DNA from: a virus
Strand: one strand, 5' to 3'
Virus record (IMG/VR): IMGVR_UViG_3300001533_003062
Span: 26,327-90,326 of that record
DNA: 64,000 nt
A model generated the notes under the pieces. That model did no database searches. It was not told where the DNA came from and worked only from the letters and a program-made list of their open reading frames with translations. Within the stretch, counting starts at the first letter, position 1. Each line of letters opens with the position of its first letter. Of the stretch, positions 1 to 10,588 are shown piece by piece. Position numbers and translations under genes: made by a program.

Positions 1-3000
1 CGTACTCCATGTGGAGTAAATCTAAAGCTAATACAGGTCTTAAGTCCCCGTCTAAATCTAAATAGCTTTCGATTTCTTGGTAGTCCGGTTTAGGTATCAA
101 AAGCTCCGCAGGAAGATCACCATATCCCTCATGCACCAACTTAGATGTTAGTCCTGTAAAGGGCTCCTTAGAGTTTATATCTTCAATTATATCGAAGAAG
201 TTACCGTTTAGAACAAAATTATATTCGGTGATGTATTTCCCATACATTACATCCCCAAAAGGCTCGAACCCAGAGGTGCCCGTAAGATTCAATGCAGGAC
301 TTGTATTGTATGCGGGTTTAATCACAGAGGCTATGAAAAAAGGTTCAAATGAGAAATTATTTAGATGTCTCCTTGAGTTTATAACACTAACCAACCCCTC
401 AATAGTATATAAGGGAGTATTATAGGATATATTCAGAGGATAAACAATATTTCCGCTGTACCTAACAGTAGCAGTTAAGGTAATTCTATCTCTGCTAGAG
501 GGTACACTATAGCTAACATCCGTCACCTCCCAAGCAGAACCTGTCACAGATCCCGAGCTGGCTATTATACTTAGATCAAAAGCAGGCGCAGTTGTGAATA
601 CTTCTTTCTCCAAAGTAACAGGGGATACACTAAGACTTCCAGAACCGCTTAGTAAGTCCGTGCTGCTGCCGTCTCCTCCAAGTGCTAGTACCGCGTTAAA
701 CATAGGAGTCCCTGTCTCTGGTATAGTCTCTAAATTTATAGCCCCTACTAATTCAGATATTGTGTCATAAGACGTATTATTAAATAAAAAATCCTGCTGG
801 TAAGTTAGTTCTGTAGTGTAGTTACCTGTAAAGGATAAAGTTTTACCCACATCATCTACTCGATATTGTAGATTTGAAAAATCGTAAAAATCTGAATTAG
901 GCACCACAGAAAAAACTTTAGCATTAGTCTTAATATCTAAACTACTAGACCTATAAACGGGATAATCTTCTATAGTAGTATTATTTAGCTTGTCCGGAAG
1001 AGACTCATTAAAACCGGGTGTCAGGGGGTTATTTGATTTTTCATTTATCCTAATCTCGGTCTCCTCTGTGGGAGTTAAACCCACTACCTCATCTCTCATC
1101 AAATATATTTTATCTAGCTCTGATTTATATAATTCAGTTTTCTGGTCAGGTAAATAGGTATACTCGAAATACCCTCTATTGCCGTCCTCACTAATCTTAC
1201 CGTCTTCACCCCTTTTAAAGTCCCTGTCCCACCTTAGGTTACAATAGAAATAAGCGTTAGAATCCGAACCAACGCTACCAGAGCCTGATAATTGACCGTT
1301 TATCCTATCTAGAAGTTCGTTCAAGGTCTCGCCCTCTATAGATCGGCCTTCTGGCCTTTCGCCTGATGACGCTAAAGGTATACTTACGTCTACGTTTAAA
1401 CTTTTAAACCTTATCCAATTATTTTTTATTTCAAAAAATCTACCCTCCTCTTCATCTGGTTCATCCCAACAGTAGACGTGAAAAGGAGTAATATCTACGG
1501 AATTTCCAAAATTACCCGAATCAGCCATGAGTTCCTGAGCGCGCCCAGGTGATGAGGCGAAAGCAAAATTTTCAGTATCTCTGACACTATAATTATCTTG
1601 TACTACGCTTAAGTCTACGCTACCACCAAAATCTGATCGAGAGACCTGTAGCTTCCAACCGGCTATATAGGCCTTAGAATCTGTATAACTCCCATTTAAA
1701 TTAAGAAGCTCCCCGTCAACACCTTTGACTAGGGATACCTCGTCCGTCCTATAGAATTTCCCCTCACCGCCATTATCCGATTTAGAAAATATCCTAAAAT
1801 ATTTCCTAACAGGCTCATAGGATACCTTCAGATTCTGAGTGTCTAAATCAAGCACCCAATCTCCGCCTACCGCAGTGGCCTCGTAATGTCCGCCAGAATT
1901 TTCCGGATCTTCCCCAAAAATATAGGCTCCAGGCACTACCTCACCTTTTTCATTTGTATATTCCCCCCGCCATTGCGCATTATTTATGGCCTCTATTAAG
2001 TCCCTTATCTTTTTGTATTTGCCTAAGTCTAATTTTAATATGTACTTTCCGCCTTCCGCTTCCCTTCTTAATAGAACTATATTTCTCACTATTTTTGTGC
2101 TAGGCCTGTTTATAGGGACATTAGCCCTAAGTTTCTGGTATTCATCAGGGGTTATTATTGCTAAATTTGGGTCACCTGTTATATTTACCTCTTCCACTAT
2201 TTTAGCTAGTCTTCTATACAGTTTAATCAACTCCTCCTCACCCAAAGACCTCAGTCTCTCTTCAAAGCGATACTGAAGAGAGGCGCTCCCCTCTATAAGG
2301 GTTACTAAAGCAAACAAACCTTGGTTAGAATCTATTTCTTGCTTTTCATCTCCGAGGAAATCAACTATTCTTTTAAAAAGCTTCCCCCCCTCCCCGTTAC
2401 CATCTAAGATAACATCGAGGGCATCTCTTTCCCATAGTATCTCTCTTAAATCCTCACCTGCAGAATATTCATTTAGGGGGGGCCTCCCATCATCAAAATC
2501 TATTAGGTCTAAATCATTCTCTTCACTCCTTATATATTCCACTTTCTCAACACTCTCTCCGCCCTCGGTCCCTACTAAAATATCGGCATTGTCATAGGTC
2601 ACCAAGAACTCGGCAGTACCCCTAGATTTAATGCTAATAGCATTAAAAACATCACGTGTTTCCCACTCACCTGGTACTGGAAGGTTCTCAAATGAATGTA
2701 CCAGAGAATCCTCTAAGGCTTCTTTTCTTGGGTTACCGTTTTTTACGTAGACGGGAAATGTCCGATACACCGCCGCCTCCGTAGTTAAGCTATCCCTAAA
2801 ACCTCTATCTAAAAATAATACCCTAGAGTCATAGAGCCTGTGATCTGGCACACCTGTTATGCTTAATGTGAAATCTTCTATAGCTTTTACCCCCTCATCT
2901 TTAACGATATTCCGGGTATCCATTAAATAGGATCCTCCCTCCCTATCTAATACCCTAATATCTTCTAAGGCTATAAACGGGCTCAATAAAGAAACGGAGA

Positions 3001-6000
3001 ATATCTCTGTTCCTTTTTCTTTAAAAGATTCCACATTTTTAACGAATTCAGATAACGTATAATGTTTAGGGTCATTGATAATATCTCTATCGTTATCATA
3101 AATAGGGTCCCTGTAATAGCTGAAAATTCTTTCAATATTGAGCTCACTCAGTTCGGGATTTATTCTATGGATTAAGTCGTATGTGATCCGTAACTCCCCT
3201 AAACCGTCAAATCCTGTGGTAGACTTAATTTCTATATTTTCTACCAAGAAATCTGAGGGGCTGGCCTTAAGGTTAAATCTTAATAGCGGGTATTCCACCG
3301 GTCCTAAAACTATGGGACCTGAATTAAGCATTTCCCGGGCTATACGCTGATATAATACGCCCCTTTCTAAGCTTATACTCCATTCTTTATATCCCTTAGA
3401 TATACGCTTATCCCAGAACTCTAGCAATTTCTTATATACCCTTGTAATCGATTTAAAGCCCCCATAATTTGATAGGGCATCTCGGGCATTATCGTACGAA
3501 GTGATTATCTCGTTGGACGCCTTATCCTCCTCATGGGTCTCTGTCGATCCCGGTTTGGTGAAAGCTTTCTCTATTACATCCGGTGTAAGAATATTTCTTA
3601 CAGAACCATACTCCTTATACTCATCCCCGTAGGTTTCGGTTAAAAAATTCATATGTATCTCATAGGCCATCATTCGAGTTAGTACCAACCTTATAGCCTC
3701 TAAAAGATAACCTTTAAATCTACTACTATCCACAAGTAACCCTCCACCATCAGGTGAAATACCATAAGATCCCGAGGAATAATCTAAGGTTCCATCTAAA
3801 AAACATCGAGCTATTTTATTGTCGAAAAGTAATAAGTCCTTATCTATAAGCTCAAGTAACTGCCAGGCCTGCTTCTCCCTTAATAGGTGCCTGAAGATAT
3901 TGTCTGGATCGTAAAAATTTTTATATTTGCGTCCAGGGATTAGCCCGTAGTCCTCTATAACATCGTTACCGCCAGAAGAATACGGGTAAAGCCAATGGTC
4001 TCTATTCTTACCTCTAAAAACTAAACCCTCGACAAAAGATCCCGCATCCTTATTGTAGGTCTTTTCAAAAGTGATGTCAGCTACATCTCCAAATCTAGGA
4101 TCTTTCTGATCAACGCCCTCTATTAAGGCGTCCATAGTGTCTGATACTTTTCTCTCCTCGAAAATATTCAAACCTTTAAGGTTGAGCTCCTTATTAACCC
4201 CAGGAGCATCCTCTTTTATAGATACATCCATAGTACCCTCGTCAGGAGAGTCTACCATCATTCTGAATAATTTATCTGGTTCTAAAAGTGCTAATAGGCC
4301 AGGTGGTAGGAAAGGAGCAAACAATAAAAATGCGGGAAGACCTTTCTTTATTTTATTTTTACCTCTTTCGTGTCCCTTGATTTCATCACCTACTATCCTA
4401 GCCCCAAAATTACCCTCATCATCCCACATGGGAAATTCTTGAGCCACACTTTTCTCAATCCACACCCTAAAACCGTCTACAGGTAAGGAATCTTGAAGCT
4501 CTCTTAAAGTAAGATAGGCATGGTAAATTCTATTAGATCCCAGCTTACCTGTAAAACCCGTATCAAAATATACCCCCGCAGGATAATAAGACCCGTCTTC
4601 CTTAAGAACCGTATTCTCTTCAACAAAGAATACCTTATAAGTAGGTATACCCCTCTCGCTAAAATAACGGCCCTTTTCTAAGGTTGAGATATCTCCACTT
4701 CTTAAGGATATTAATTCATATGGTAGCCTCTTCTGGTTTTTGGCCTGTTTGTATACGAAACTATCCTCGTCCCAATCCTTAGCCATTTCTTTAAATTCAT
4801 CCTCAGATAGCTGACGTATGTTAGACTCTTTGGTTATGTCTTCTATCTCATAGTAGGTTTTTCTCCCGTCTATCTTTATCTTATCCCCAACGCTCACCCT
4901 AGTCAAAAAATCATAGGGATTTTCCTTAGCGGAAAAAAGCTTATCTTTATCTCTTATAACCACATCATAGTTAGCTACTAAATTCGTCTCTTGTCCCTTA
5001 AGTATCCTGTAGTCGACTGTAGGCATACCATTATTCACATCATTATTGACCCATCCAGGGTTAGCCGATTTTACATAACCTACCTTTATTTTATTATATT
5101 CTATGTTGTAACAATACACATCGTTATTCAGTTTCTGCCTCTTACCAAATCTATCATAGTACTTTGGAGATGCTCCGTCATAACCAACTGGAAAAAATAT
5201 AGAGAAACCATTATCTATCTGAGCTATTTCCTCATCAGTAGTTAGTGTGTAGTTATGGTCTTCTACGCTACTATCCGCTAACTTAAATATCCCATCCTCT
5301 TTAATAACGTGCTGGCAATTACCAAACCTAAAACCCAGTATAAGTTGTAGCTCAGATGCAAAGTTCCTTAAACGATCCTTATACCACTTATAAATCTTTA
5401 AGTATATCTGCTTTTTTATTTCTTCGTCCCTTAGGAGATACTTAAGGTTCTCTATCCCCCCTTTATATACCTCGACTAGGTCATCCCCGCCGACCTCATC
5501 GCCTGAGCCTCCGCCGGAACTTTTATCCTTAACTATCTGACCTATCTCAGGAATGGACTCTATCTCTATAAACTGCCTCTCCGTTAAAGTCTGTATATAA
5601 AATTGATCTCTATTTAAAAAATCCATATAGACCTCTACGGAGCTTCCCACAGGTAAGTCCTTAAAATATCGGCAAGAACACGTTATCGATTTACCTTCTT
5701 CTTCCGGATAAGCATTTAGGCCTAGGTAGTTCAGACGGAACCTGTCATCAGTTACTAAGGGCTCCGTAAGAGATAAGCCTCCTCCCTCCACAGCATAGTC
5801 CTCGTCAGCTACTAATTTACTTTCTCCCGAAAGTAAATAATACGAGTACCCATCATTAAAATCCACCCGAGATCTAAATTGTACGGGATAACTAGTGTAA
5901 GAGATATCAGGGGAAGCTAGCAAGGTATCTAGCTCTTCCTCATTTAGAGGGACATCAAAATATACCCGCATTAGTGCCGACTCATATACACTTTCATCCA

Positions 6001-9000
6001 TATATTTTTCAATGCTCGACACCGCTCTTATAAGATCATTATTAAATCTTATGATAGATCCGGGCACCATATCGGTAAGAAAATCAGATACGTCTAACCC
6101 GTCTGGAGAAAATAAAGAAAAATTCTCTGCAGTGACATCAGTAAATGACAGACCCGAAGAAACGGATCTAAAAACAGGTAAGGTATAGGAGAAATCTGCG
6201 GAGGAGGACACCTCCTGAAGCTTTTGGGTATCTATGGGCGAATCAAAAGTCACCCTTACAACTTCTGTGCCGTCCCTACCCTCATCTACGTACCTATCTA
6301 CCCTATATATTGTCCTAAATTCTTTATTAAGCACCTTTAAAACAGAGCCTTGAATTAAGCCCCGGGTCTTATAGGCTAGGTCGTTACCTGGATCCGCGAA
6401 GGAAACACTATCCTCTTTGCCGTCTATGATAACGAGCGAACCATCAAGGGTACTGAACACAGGCTCCGTTACAGCTATATCGGAGGCCCCTGATATCATT
6501 ACCAATAGTTCCATATCTAAAGGTCTATTAAAATTTACCTTTACGATCTCTATGTTGGACCTATTTGTATCTACGTAATTTTCTACAGACTCTATATGCC
6601 TGATATCCGTATCTTTAAATTTTATCAGAGATCCTCTTACCAAAGCCTTTAAAGACCTAAAAACATCCGTACCTGGTGGAGTTGTTAGGGATAAACTACT
6701 CTCTTTACCGTCTATTATGATAAGATCCTGATTAAAGTGCTCTAAGCTTACCCATTCTGCTTCCTTGCTGACCCAAACTCCCGGCTCAACCGTGTGCTCA
6801 TTGAATTCAGGATATACCGTTATATCAGTTTTATTCTCTTTTTCATTATACTCACAGGATAATACCTTATGAAAATAGGACTCCCCCGTTATATTACTTC
6901 TATAAGCTAGCAGAGAATTCTCCTTAAGGGCGTACGATCTATCTACGTCTAATATGGTATACTTATCTTTACCTAATACCGTTCTTATTAATTTTCTCTT
7001 ATAAAGTTCCTGTATTATGCCCACTGTGTACGGTAAGCTCTCATAGACATTTTCCTCAAAGGGCTGGATAGACAGGCTCTCCCTACCGCCACCTTTTACA
7101 AAATTTACCACCTTAAAAGGCTTATAGTTCTCCGGATAATTTCCATCTAGCGCATTAAAGGTACTTACCGTATCCTCTATAGCAGCCACCAAAGAATCTA
7201 TAGTCGGATATTCACTGTATCTAAAATCGTAGCTATCCCCATTAAGGACTCCCCCTAAAGACTCGAGGAGAGATATTCTATTAGTATCGATCTGTATCTT
7301 AGCGTTTCCCTCAAAACCGTCGGGTACCGCATAATCTATTTTAAAAGCAGACTCTTCGGGATCTGTTAGAACAAATTTTTTTGTTATTAAATCGGTACCA
7401 CCTAAAGTATATATAGGCAACTCAGACACAGCGACCCCATCTTCTATGTTGCTTATAAGAGAGGGAAATATAGTAGCCTTTACTTCCCCGGCCTCTAGTC
7501 GGGATTCAAGAACGATATAGATATCTCTACCGTCCACCATCAATAGGTGATTAGAAGCCACGGACTCTAATAACTGCAGAGTATTGCCTCTAAAAGATAC
7601 AGTGTCATTGCCCACTGATATATTTTTATTTACTTCCGTACTAGGAGGTAAACTCGTCCACTCTACGCTTTTATCGAACACATAAAAAGAGGGATTATAG
7701 ATATCTTCAGGGTAGCTACCATAAAATTCCACAAAGGTGCTATTATCTGCAAAACGCACGGATTTAACTCTCAAGTAATAAGTAGCCTCTGGGGCCATAT
7801 TATCTATTCTAAGGACATCCCCGGGATAAATAATATCCCTTCTATCAAAGCCCTCGATCAAAAGAGTGTTAGACCCCTCTTCCAGCACATTATAAAGTCT
7901 TTGGATAGGTGCGTATGGGAGTATCTCACTTTCAAAACTATAAGAAACATTTACGATACTATTCCGATTTAGGACCGCTGTATTTAAGCTGTTATCTAAG
8001 GTGAGAGTCCTCTCTATATTGTCATAGGTATAACCCTCGGTATTTAATAACCTGATATCCCCGCCCTCGATCACTCTTAAATTACTGAGAGAAACCTCTT
8101 CCAAATCTCCGGAAAATTGAAATTTATCAGGGTCTCCAGATTTTTTAAATGGGTCCTCAATTACCCTAGATACTGCAGGATTAGTGACCGAAAATATATA
8201 AGACCCCTCATCAGAGACCTCTAGCGTATCATTTAGTATAGTCATCTTATAAGTAGTTTCGCTGGTATCTGACGGTTGTATCACTGTATGCAGTAAAGAT
8301 AAGGGGGTGTATATAGCCTCAATAGAATCCACCGAGGAACTTAAAACATCTGCATCGAATATTCTTATTTTACCTGTAAGATAGGATACCTCAAAATCAG
8401 CGCCCTCGGAGAGTCTTCGACTACCGCTTTTAATATCTCCACCACTCTCCTGCTGAGTCCAGTTAACGGTTAATCTCACTGTCCCGTTTAATATGGGGTA
8501 TTGGCTAAGCCTTAAGTTGTCCCCGCTTATTCTCTCTCCCTCGACATCCTTACCCTCGACATAGTACGATACAAGTACAGCTTCATCTTTTGAAAGCGGG
8601 GTATTGAACAATAGTGCCCCCGATGTGTAGTCTATTTCACACCCTTCCCCAGGGAATAAATGATTCTCCTCTCTATCTTCAAAATAAAGGGGATTTTCTA
8701 TACCTACACCAGTGAAACCCTGATCTACTACCAGCTCATTCTTATCTAATATAGTAGAATAGGGTGCACCCTTAATAATACTCATACCATCCCAAAGTAT
8801 TCTTTTTCTCGTAGCTATAGATCCTATTATCTCTTCAGAATTATAATGATCCGATAAAAAAACTACCCCTCCCGGATAATCAATCTTATAATTGTCGTCT
8901 TTTACGAGCAGATTTTCATTGACCCTTATCTCTTCCGAGTTGGGTATTATATTACTAATAGGGGTTATTAGAGGTTCTCCTCCCCCTATTTCTTTCTTTT

Positions 9001-9955
9001 TAATTATTGAAAATATACCCTCAAATGACCCATCTATAGGCTCTACTTGGGAGGCTCCTTTCCCACCTACCTTACCTAACTCATCTAAAAATTTAATATA
9101 GGCTACATCTCTTTCCTCATAGGCTGGAAACGGAAATTTATATTGATCCTCTTGGGAATAGTTTACAACATAATCCTTATTCTCTTCCTTAAGTAATAGC
9201 TCCCCACCCTCTTCAGACCAGTAAACCTTTAGAGTTTCGTGAGGGAAAGGTAATGGATCCAAGGACAAATCAGATATAGGACTTTTTGAGTTAGTCACTA
9301 ATTTTTTCCTAGGCTCGGTAGAATTAACAGTCATCATATCCGCGGAGTTAGTAGACGCCCCCGGAAAAATTTTAAATCTTATGTTATCATCCTCTAAAGG
9401 TTTTTCCCATCCCGTTGCGCCAGATACGACGGTAAGGGCCTCCACACCCGTGAATCCCCAGGCATTCCTATCCCTATCAAAAAACATACCTGATTCATCC
9501 TGAAGGGTTTTTACAACCTCATAGCTAACACTACCTTTTTTTATTTTTCTTAGAGTACAAACCCCCTCTTTTTCATCCGGATCGGTATCGTTTAATTTCT
9601 GATATTTATCCGTCAAGTATATTTTATTTCCGTCTGCACTTATACCCGTTATAGCCCAAAACCTTTCGTCCGAATCAAATCTTATGATATCGCCGTGAAC
9701 GACCTCTTTTTTATCCCCTATGAATTTAAAGTTACTCACTTCTTCGCTATCTTGTTTAAACTTACCCGAGCCCTTAAATTGGTTTTTACTTAGAGAAGCC
9801 TGTACTAAGTAATTAGCGCCAGTCTCGAAGGTCCTTATATCAGGATCAACTTCTATAGTAGACGTAGTAGATGCGTTATTAGTCGTTACTTTAGCTCCTC
9901 TAGCTACCGTATTACCTAAATAAAGTGATTTTAGTCTAAATACTTCTGATCCCAT
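1..9955 (-). CDS. Giant baseplate/tail-fibre-type structural protein, C-terminus beyond the window
   Basis: The reading frame starts at the ATG at 9955-9953 and stayed open wherever I translated it, down to the left edge, so the product has at least about 3318 residues. It is the last gene of the tail cluster, ten bases after the Ala/Gly-rich protein. The sequence is beta-rich and acidic, with many GxxI/YxVxF strands, a Gly/Ser linker near 5515 (around residue 1480) and no membrane segments or enzyme motif that I recognise. Three consecutive modules of about 97 residues repeat between about 6000 and 6690. Its place after the hub and spike suggests a baseplate wedge, tail-tip or long fibre component; this is inference from order and size. 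Proteins of this length are known in virions of some giant myoviruses. The function is not proven. Confidence 0.8.
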   Translation of the reverse strand, partial: MGSEVFRLKSLYLGNTVARGAKVTTNNASTTSTIEVDPDIRTFETGANYLVQASLSKNQFKGSGKFKQDSEEVSNFKFIGDKKEVVHGDIIRFDSDERFWAITGISADGNKIYLTDKYQKLNDTDPDEKEGVCTLRKIKKGSVSYEVVKTLQDESGMFFDRDRNAWGFTGVEALTVVSGATGWEKPLEDDNIRFKIFPGASTNSADMMTVNSTEPRKKLVTNSKSPISDLSLDPLPFPHETLKVYWSEEGGELLLKEENKDYVVNYSQEDQYKFPFPAYEERDVAYIKFLDELGKVGGKGASQVEPIDGSFEGIFSIIKKKEIGGGEPLITPISNIIPNSEEIRVNENLLVKDDNYKIDYPGGVVFLSDHYNSEEIIGSIATRKRILWDGMSIIKGAPYSTILDKNELVVDQGFTGVGIENPLYFEDREENHLFPGEGCEIDYTSGALLFNTPLSKDEAVLVSYYVEGKDVEGERISGDNLRLSQYPILNGTVRLTVNWTQQESGGDIKSGSRRLSEGADFEVSYLTGKIRIFDADVLSSSVDSIEAIYTPLSLLHTVIQPSDTSETTYKMTILNDTLEVSDEGSYIFSVTNPAVSRVIEDPFKKSGDPDKFQFSGDLEEVSLSNLRVIEGGDIRLLNTEGYTYDNIERTLTLDNSLNTAVLNRNSIVNVSYSFESEILPYAPIQRLYNVLEEGSNTLLIEGFDRRDIIYPGDVLRIDNMAPEATYYLRVKSVRFADNSTFVEFYGSYPEDIYNPSFYVFDKSVEWTSLPPSTEVNKNISVGNDTVSFRGNTLQLLESVASNHLLMVDGRDIYIVLESRLEAGEVKATIFPSLISNIEDGVAVSELPIYTLGGTDLITKKFVLTDPEESAFKIDYAVPDGFEGNAKIQIDTNRISLLESLGGVLNGDSYDFRYSEYPTIDSLVAAIEDTVSTFNALDGNYPENYKPFKVVNFVKGGGRESLSIQPFEENVYESLPYTVGIIQELYKRKLIRTVLGKDKYTILDVDRSYALKENSLLAYRSNITGESYFHKVLSCEYNEKENKTDITVYPEFNEHTVEPGVWVSKEAEWVSLEHFNQDLIIIDGKESSLSLTTPPGTDVFRSLKALVRGSLIKFKDTDIRHIESVENYVDTNRSNIEIVKVNFNRPLDMELLVMISGASDIAVTEPVFSTLDGSLVIIDGKEDSVSFADPGNDLAYKTRGLIQGSVLKVLNKEFRTIYRVDRYVDEGRDGTEVVRVTFDSPIDTQKLQEVSSSADFSYTLPVFRSVSSGLSFTDVTAENFSLFSPDGLDVSDFLTDMVPGSIIRFNNDLIRAVSSIEKYMDESVYESALMRVYFDVPLNEEELDTLLASPDISYTSYPVQFRSRVDFNDGYSYYLLSGESKLVADEDYAVEGGGLSLTEPLVTDDRFRLNYLGLNAYPEEEGKSITCSCRYFKDLPVGSSVEVYMDFLNRDQFYIQTLTERQFIEIESIPEIGQIVKDKSSGGGSGDEVGGDDLVEVYKGGIENLKYLLRDEEIKKQIYLKIYKWYKDRLRNFASELQLILGFRFGNCQHVIKEDGIFKLADSSVEDHNYTLTTDEEIAQIDNGFSIFFPVGYDGASPKYYDRFGKRQKLNNDVYCYNIEYNKIKVGYVKSANPGWVNNDVNNGMPTVDYRILKGQETNLVANYDVVIRDKDKLFSAKENPYDFLTRVSVGDKIKIDGRKTYYEIEDITKESNIRQLSEDEFKEMAKDWDEDSFVYKQAKNQKRLPYELISLRSGDISTLEKGRYFSERGIPTYKVFFVEENTVLKEDGSYYPAGVYFDTGFTGKLGSNRIYHAYLTLRELQDSLPVDGFRVWIEKSVAQEFPMWDDEGNFGARIVGDEIKGHERGKNKIKKGLPAFLLFAPFLPPGLLALLEPDKLFRMMVDSPDEGTMDVSIKEDAPGVNKELNLKGLNIFEERKVSDTMDALIEGVDQKDPRFGDVADITFEKTYNKDAGSFVEGLVFRGKNRDHWLYPYSSGGNDVIEDYGLIPGRKYKNFYDPDNIFRHLLREKQAWQLLELIDKDLLLFDNKIARCFLDGTLDYSSGSYGISPDGGGLLVDSSRFKGYLLEAIRLVLTRMMAYEIHMNFLTETYGDEYKEYGSVRNILTPDVIEKAFTKPGSTETHEEDKASNEIITSYDNARDALSNYGGFKSITRVYKKLLEFWDKRISKGYKEWSISLERGVLYQRIAREMLNSGPIVLGPVEYPLLRFNLKASPSDFLVENIEIKSTTGFDGLGELRITYDLIHRINPELSELNIERIFSYYRDPIYDNDRDIINDPKHYTLSEFVKNVESFKEKGTEIFSVSLLSPFIALEDIRVLDREGGSYLMDTRNIVKDEGVKAIEDFTLSITGVPDHRLYDSRVLFLDRGFRDSLTTEAAVYRTFPVYVKNGNPRKEALEDSLVHSFENLPVPGEWETRDVFNAISIKSRGTAEFLVTYDNADILVGTEGGESVEKVEYIRSEENDLDLIDFDDGRPPLNEYSAGEDLREILWERDALDVILDGNGEGGKLFKRIVDFLGDEKQEIDSNQGLFALVTLIEGSASLQYRFEERLRSLGEEELIKLYRRLAKIVEEVNITGDPNLAIITPDEYQKLRANVPINRPSTKIVRNIVLLRREAEGGKYILKLDLGKYKKIRDLIEAINNAQWRGEYTNEKGEVVPGAYIFGEDPENSGGHYEATAVGGDWVLDLDTQNLKVSYEPVRKYFRIFSKSDNGGEGKFYRTDEVSLVKGVDGELLNLNGSYTDSKAYIAGWKLQVSRSDFGGSVDLSVVQDNYSVRDTENFAFASSPGRAQELMADSGNFGNSVDITPFHVYCWDEPDEEEGRFFEIKNNWIRFKSLNVDVSIPLASSGERPEGRSIEGETLNELLDRINGQLSGSGSVGSDSNAYFYCNLRWDRDFKRGEDGKISEDGNRGYFEYTYLPDQKTELYKSELDKIYLMRDEVVGLTPTEETEIRINEKSNNPLTPGFNESLPDKLNNTTIEDYPVYRSSSLDIKTNAKVFSVVPNSDFYDFSNLQYRVDDVGKTLSFTGNYTTELTYQQDFLFNNTSYDTISELVGAINLETIPETGTPMFNAVLALGGDGSSTDLLSGSGSLSVSPVTLEKEVFTTAPAFDLSIIASSGSVTGSAWEVTDVSYSVPSSRDRITLTATVRYSGNIVYPLNISYNTPLYTIEGLVSVINSRRHLNNFSFEPFFIASVIKPAYNTSPALNLTGTSGFEPFGDVMYGKYITEYNFVLNGNFFDIIEDINSKEPFTGLTSKLVHEGYGDLPAELLIPKPDYQEIESYLDLDGDLRPVLALDLLHMEY
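5940..6690 (-). repeat. Three tandem protein modules inside the giant gene
   Basis: Segments starting with GSLIKF (near 6640), GSVLKV (near 6350) and GSIIRF (near 6060) each continue with an SVExYVDE-like strand, a (V/M)RVxFDxP strand and a PVF strand. The spacing is about 290 bp (97 residues). The copies are divergent at DNA level, so this is an old domain repeat rather than a recent duplication. Confidence 0.6.
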
Positions 9956-9964
9956 ATAATCCTC

Positions 9965-10588
9965 TTAATTTATCTTTGAATATATCGCGGGTATACCCAC
10001 CACTGCTAAGGGTCCCACAGGCGGTACAGGTGCAATAGCCCCCGTAACTAATATAGTAAATGTCGCACCGGATTTTAGCTGATTAACAACCCCGTACGAT
10101 ATACAATCAGCGATCTTATTTATATCCCTACCCATAAGGGCCTTGGAGGCTAAATTAGCCTGCATGATCTTTATTAAAGCTTGGGCATTTATCTTAGTTA
10201 ATTTTGCAGTTCCGCCACCTATAGCTAAACCCGCGAAATTACCTTGGACTATAGCCCCGTTCATAACCTGGCATACGCCATTAGCTATAGCGGAGAAAAA
10301 AGATCCCATGTCTCTTCCACCAGCCCCAAAACCTAATTGGGCCGCTCGAGCTCGCATAAGATTAGACATAGCCGCAGGTACTATACCCGCTACAACTAAA
10401 CTGGAGGCGGTCCCTACCGGGCCCGCAGTACCTGAGCATGTAAAGGATAGCATATTGGGCGTAGTGATATGTAAAGCAACAGAGGAGCCTACGGCGTCCG
10501 CTATATCAATAGCATTACGCCCTATAATCCTCTTAGAACCAAAATTAGCCATTATAGCTGCCGTTATTAATTTACCTGTAACGGGCAT
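9965..10588 (-). CDS. Ala/Gly-rich tail protein, possibly tail-tip
   Basis: 207 residues. The start codon overlaps the stop of the spike gene (TAATG at 10590-10586), which indicates translational coupling and probably matched amounts. The sequence is strikingly rich in Gly, Ala, Ile and Val, with several apolar stretches (for example VTGAIAPVPPVGPLAVVGIP near the C-terminus) but no clear signal peptide. I do not recognise the family. Lying between the spike and the giant protein, it could be a tip or sharpening protein in the place usually held by PAAR proteins, or a small baseplate part. PAAR motifs were not seen, so that idea is only positional. Confidence 0.7.
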   Translation of the reverse strand: MPVTGKLITAAIMANFGSKRIIGRNAIDIADAVGSSVALHITTPNMLSFTCSGTAGPVGTASSLVVAGIVPAAMSNLMRARAAQLGFGAGGRDMGSFFSAIANGVCQVMNGAIVQGNFAGLAIGGGTAKLTKINAQALIKIMQANLASKALMGRDINKIADCISYGVVNQLKSGATFTILVTGAIAPVPPVGPLAVVGIPAIYSKIN

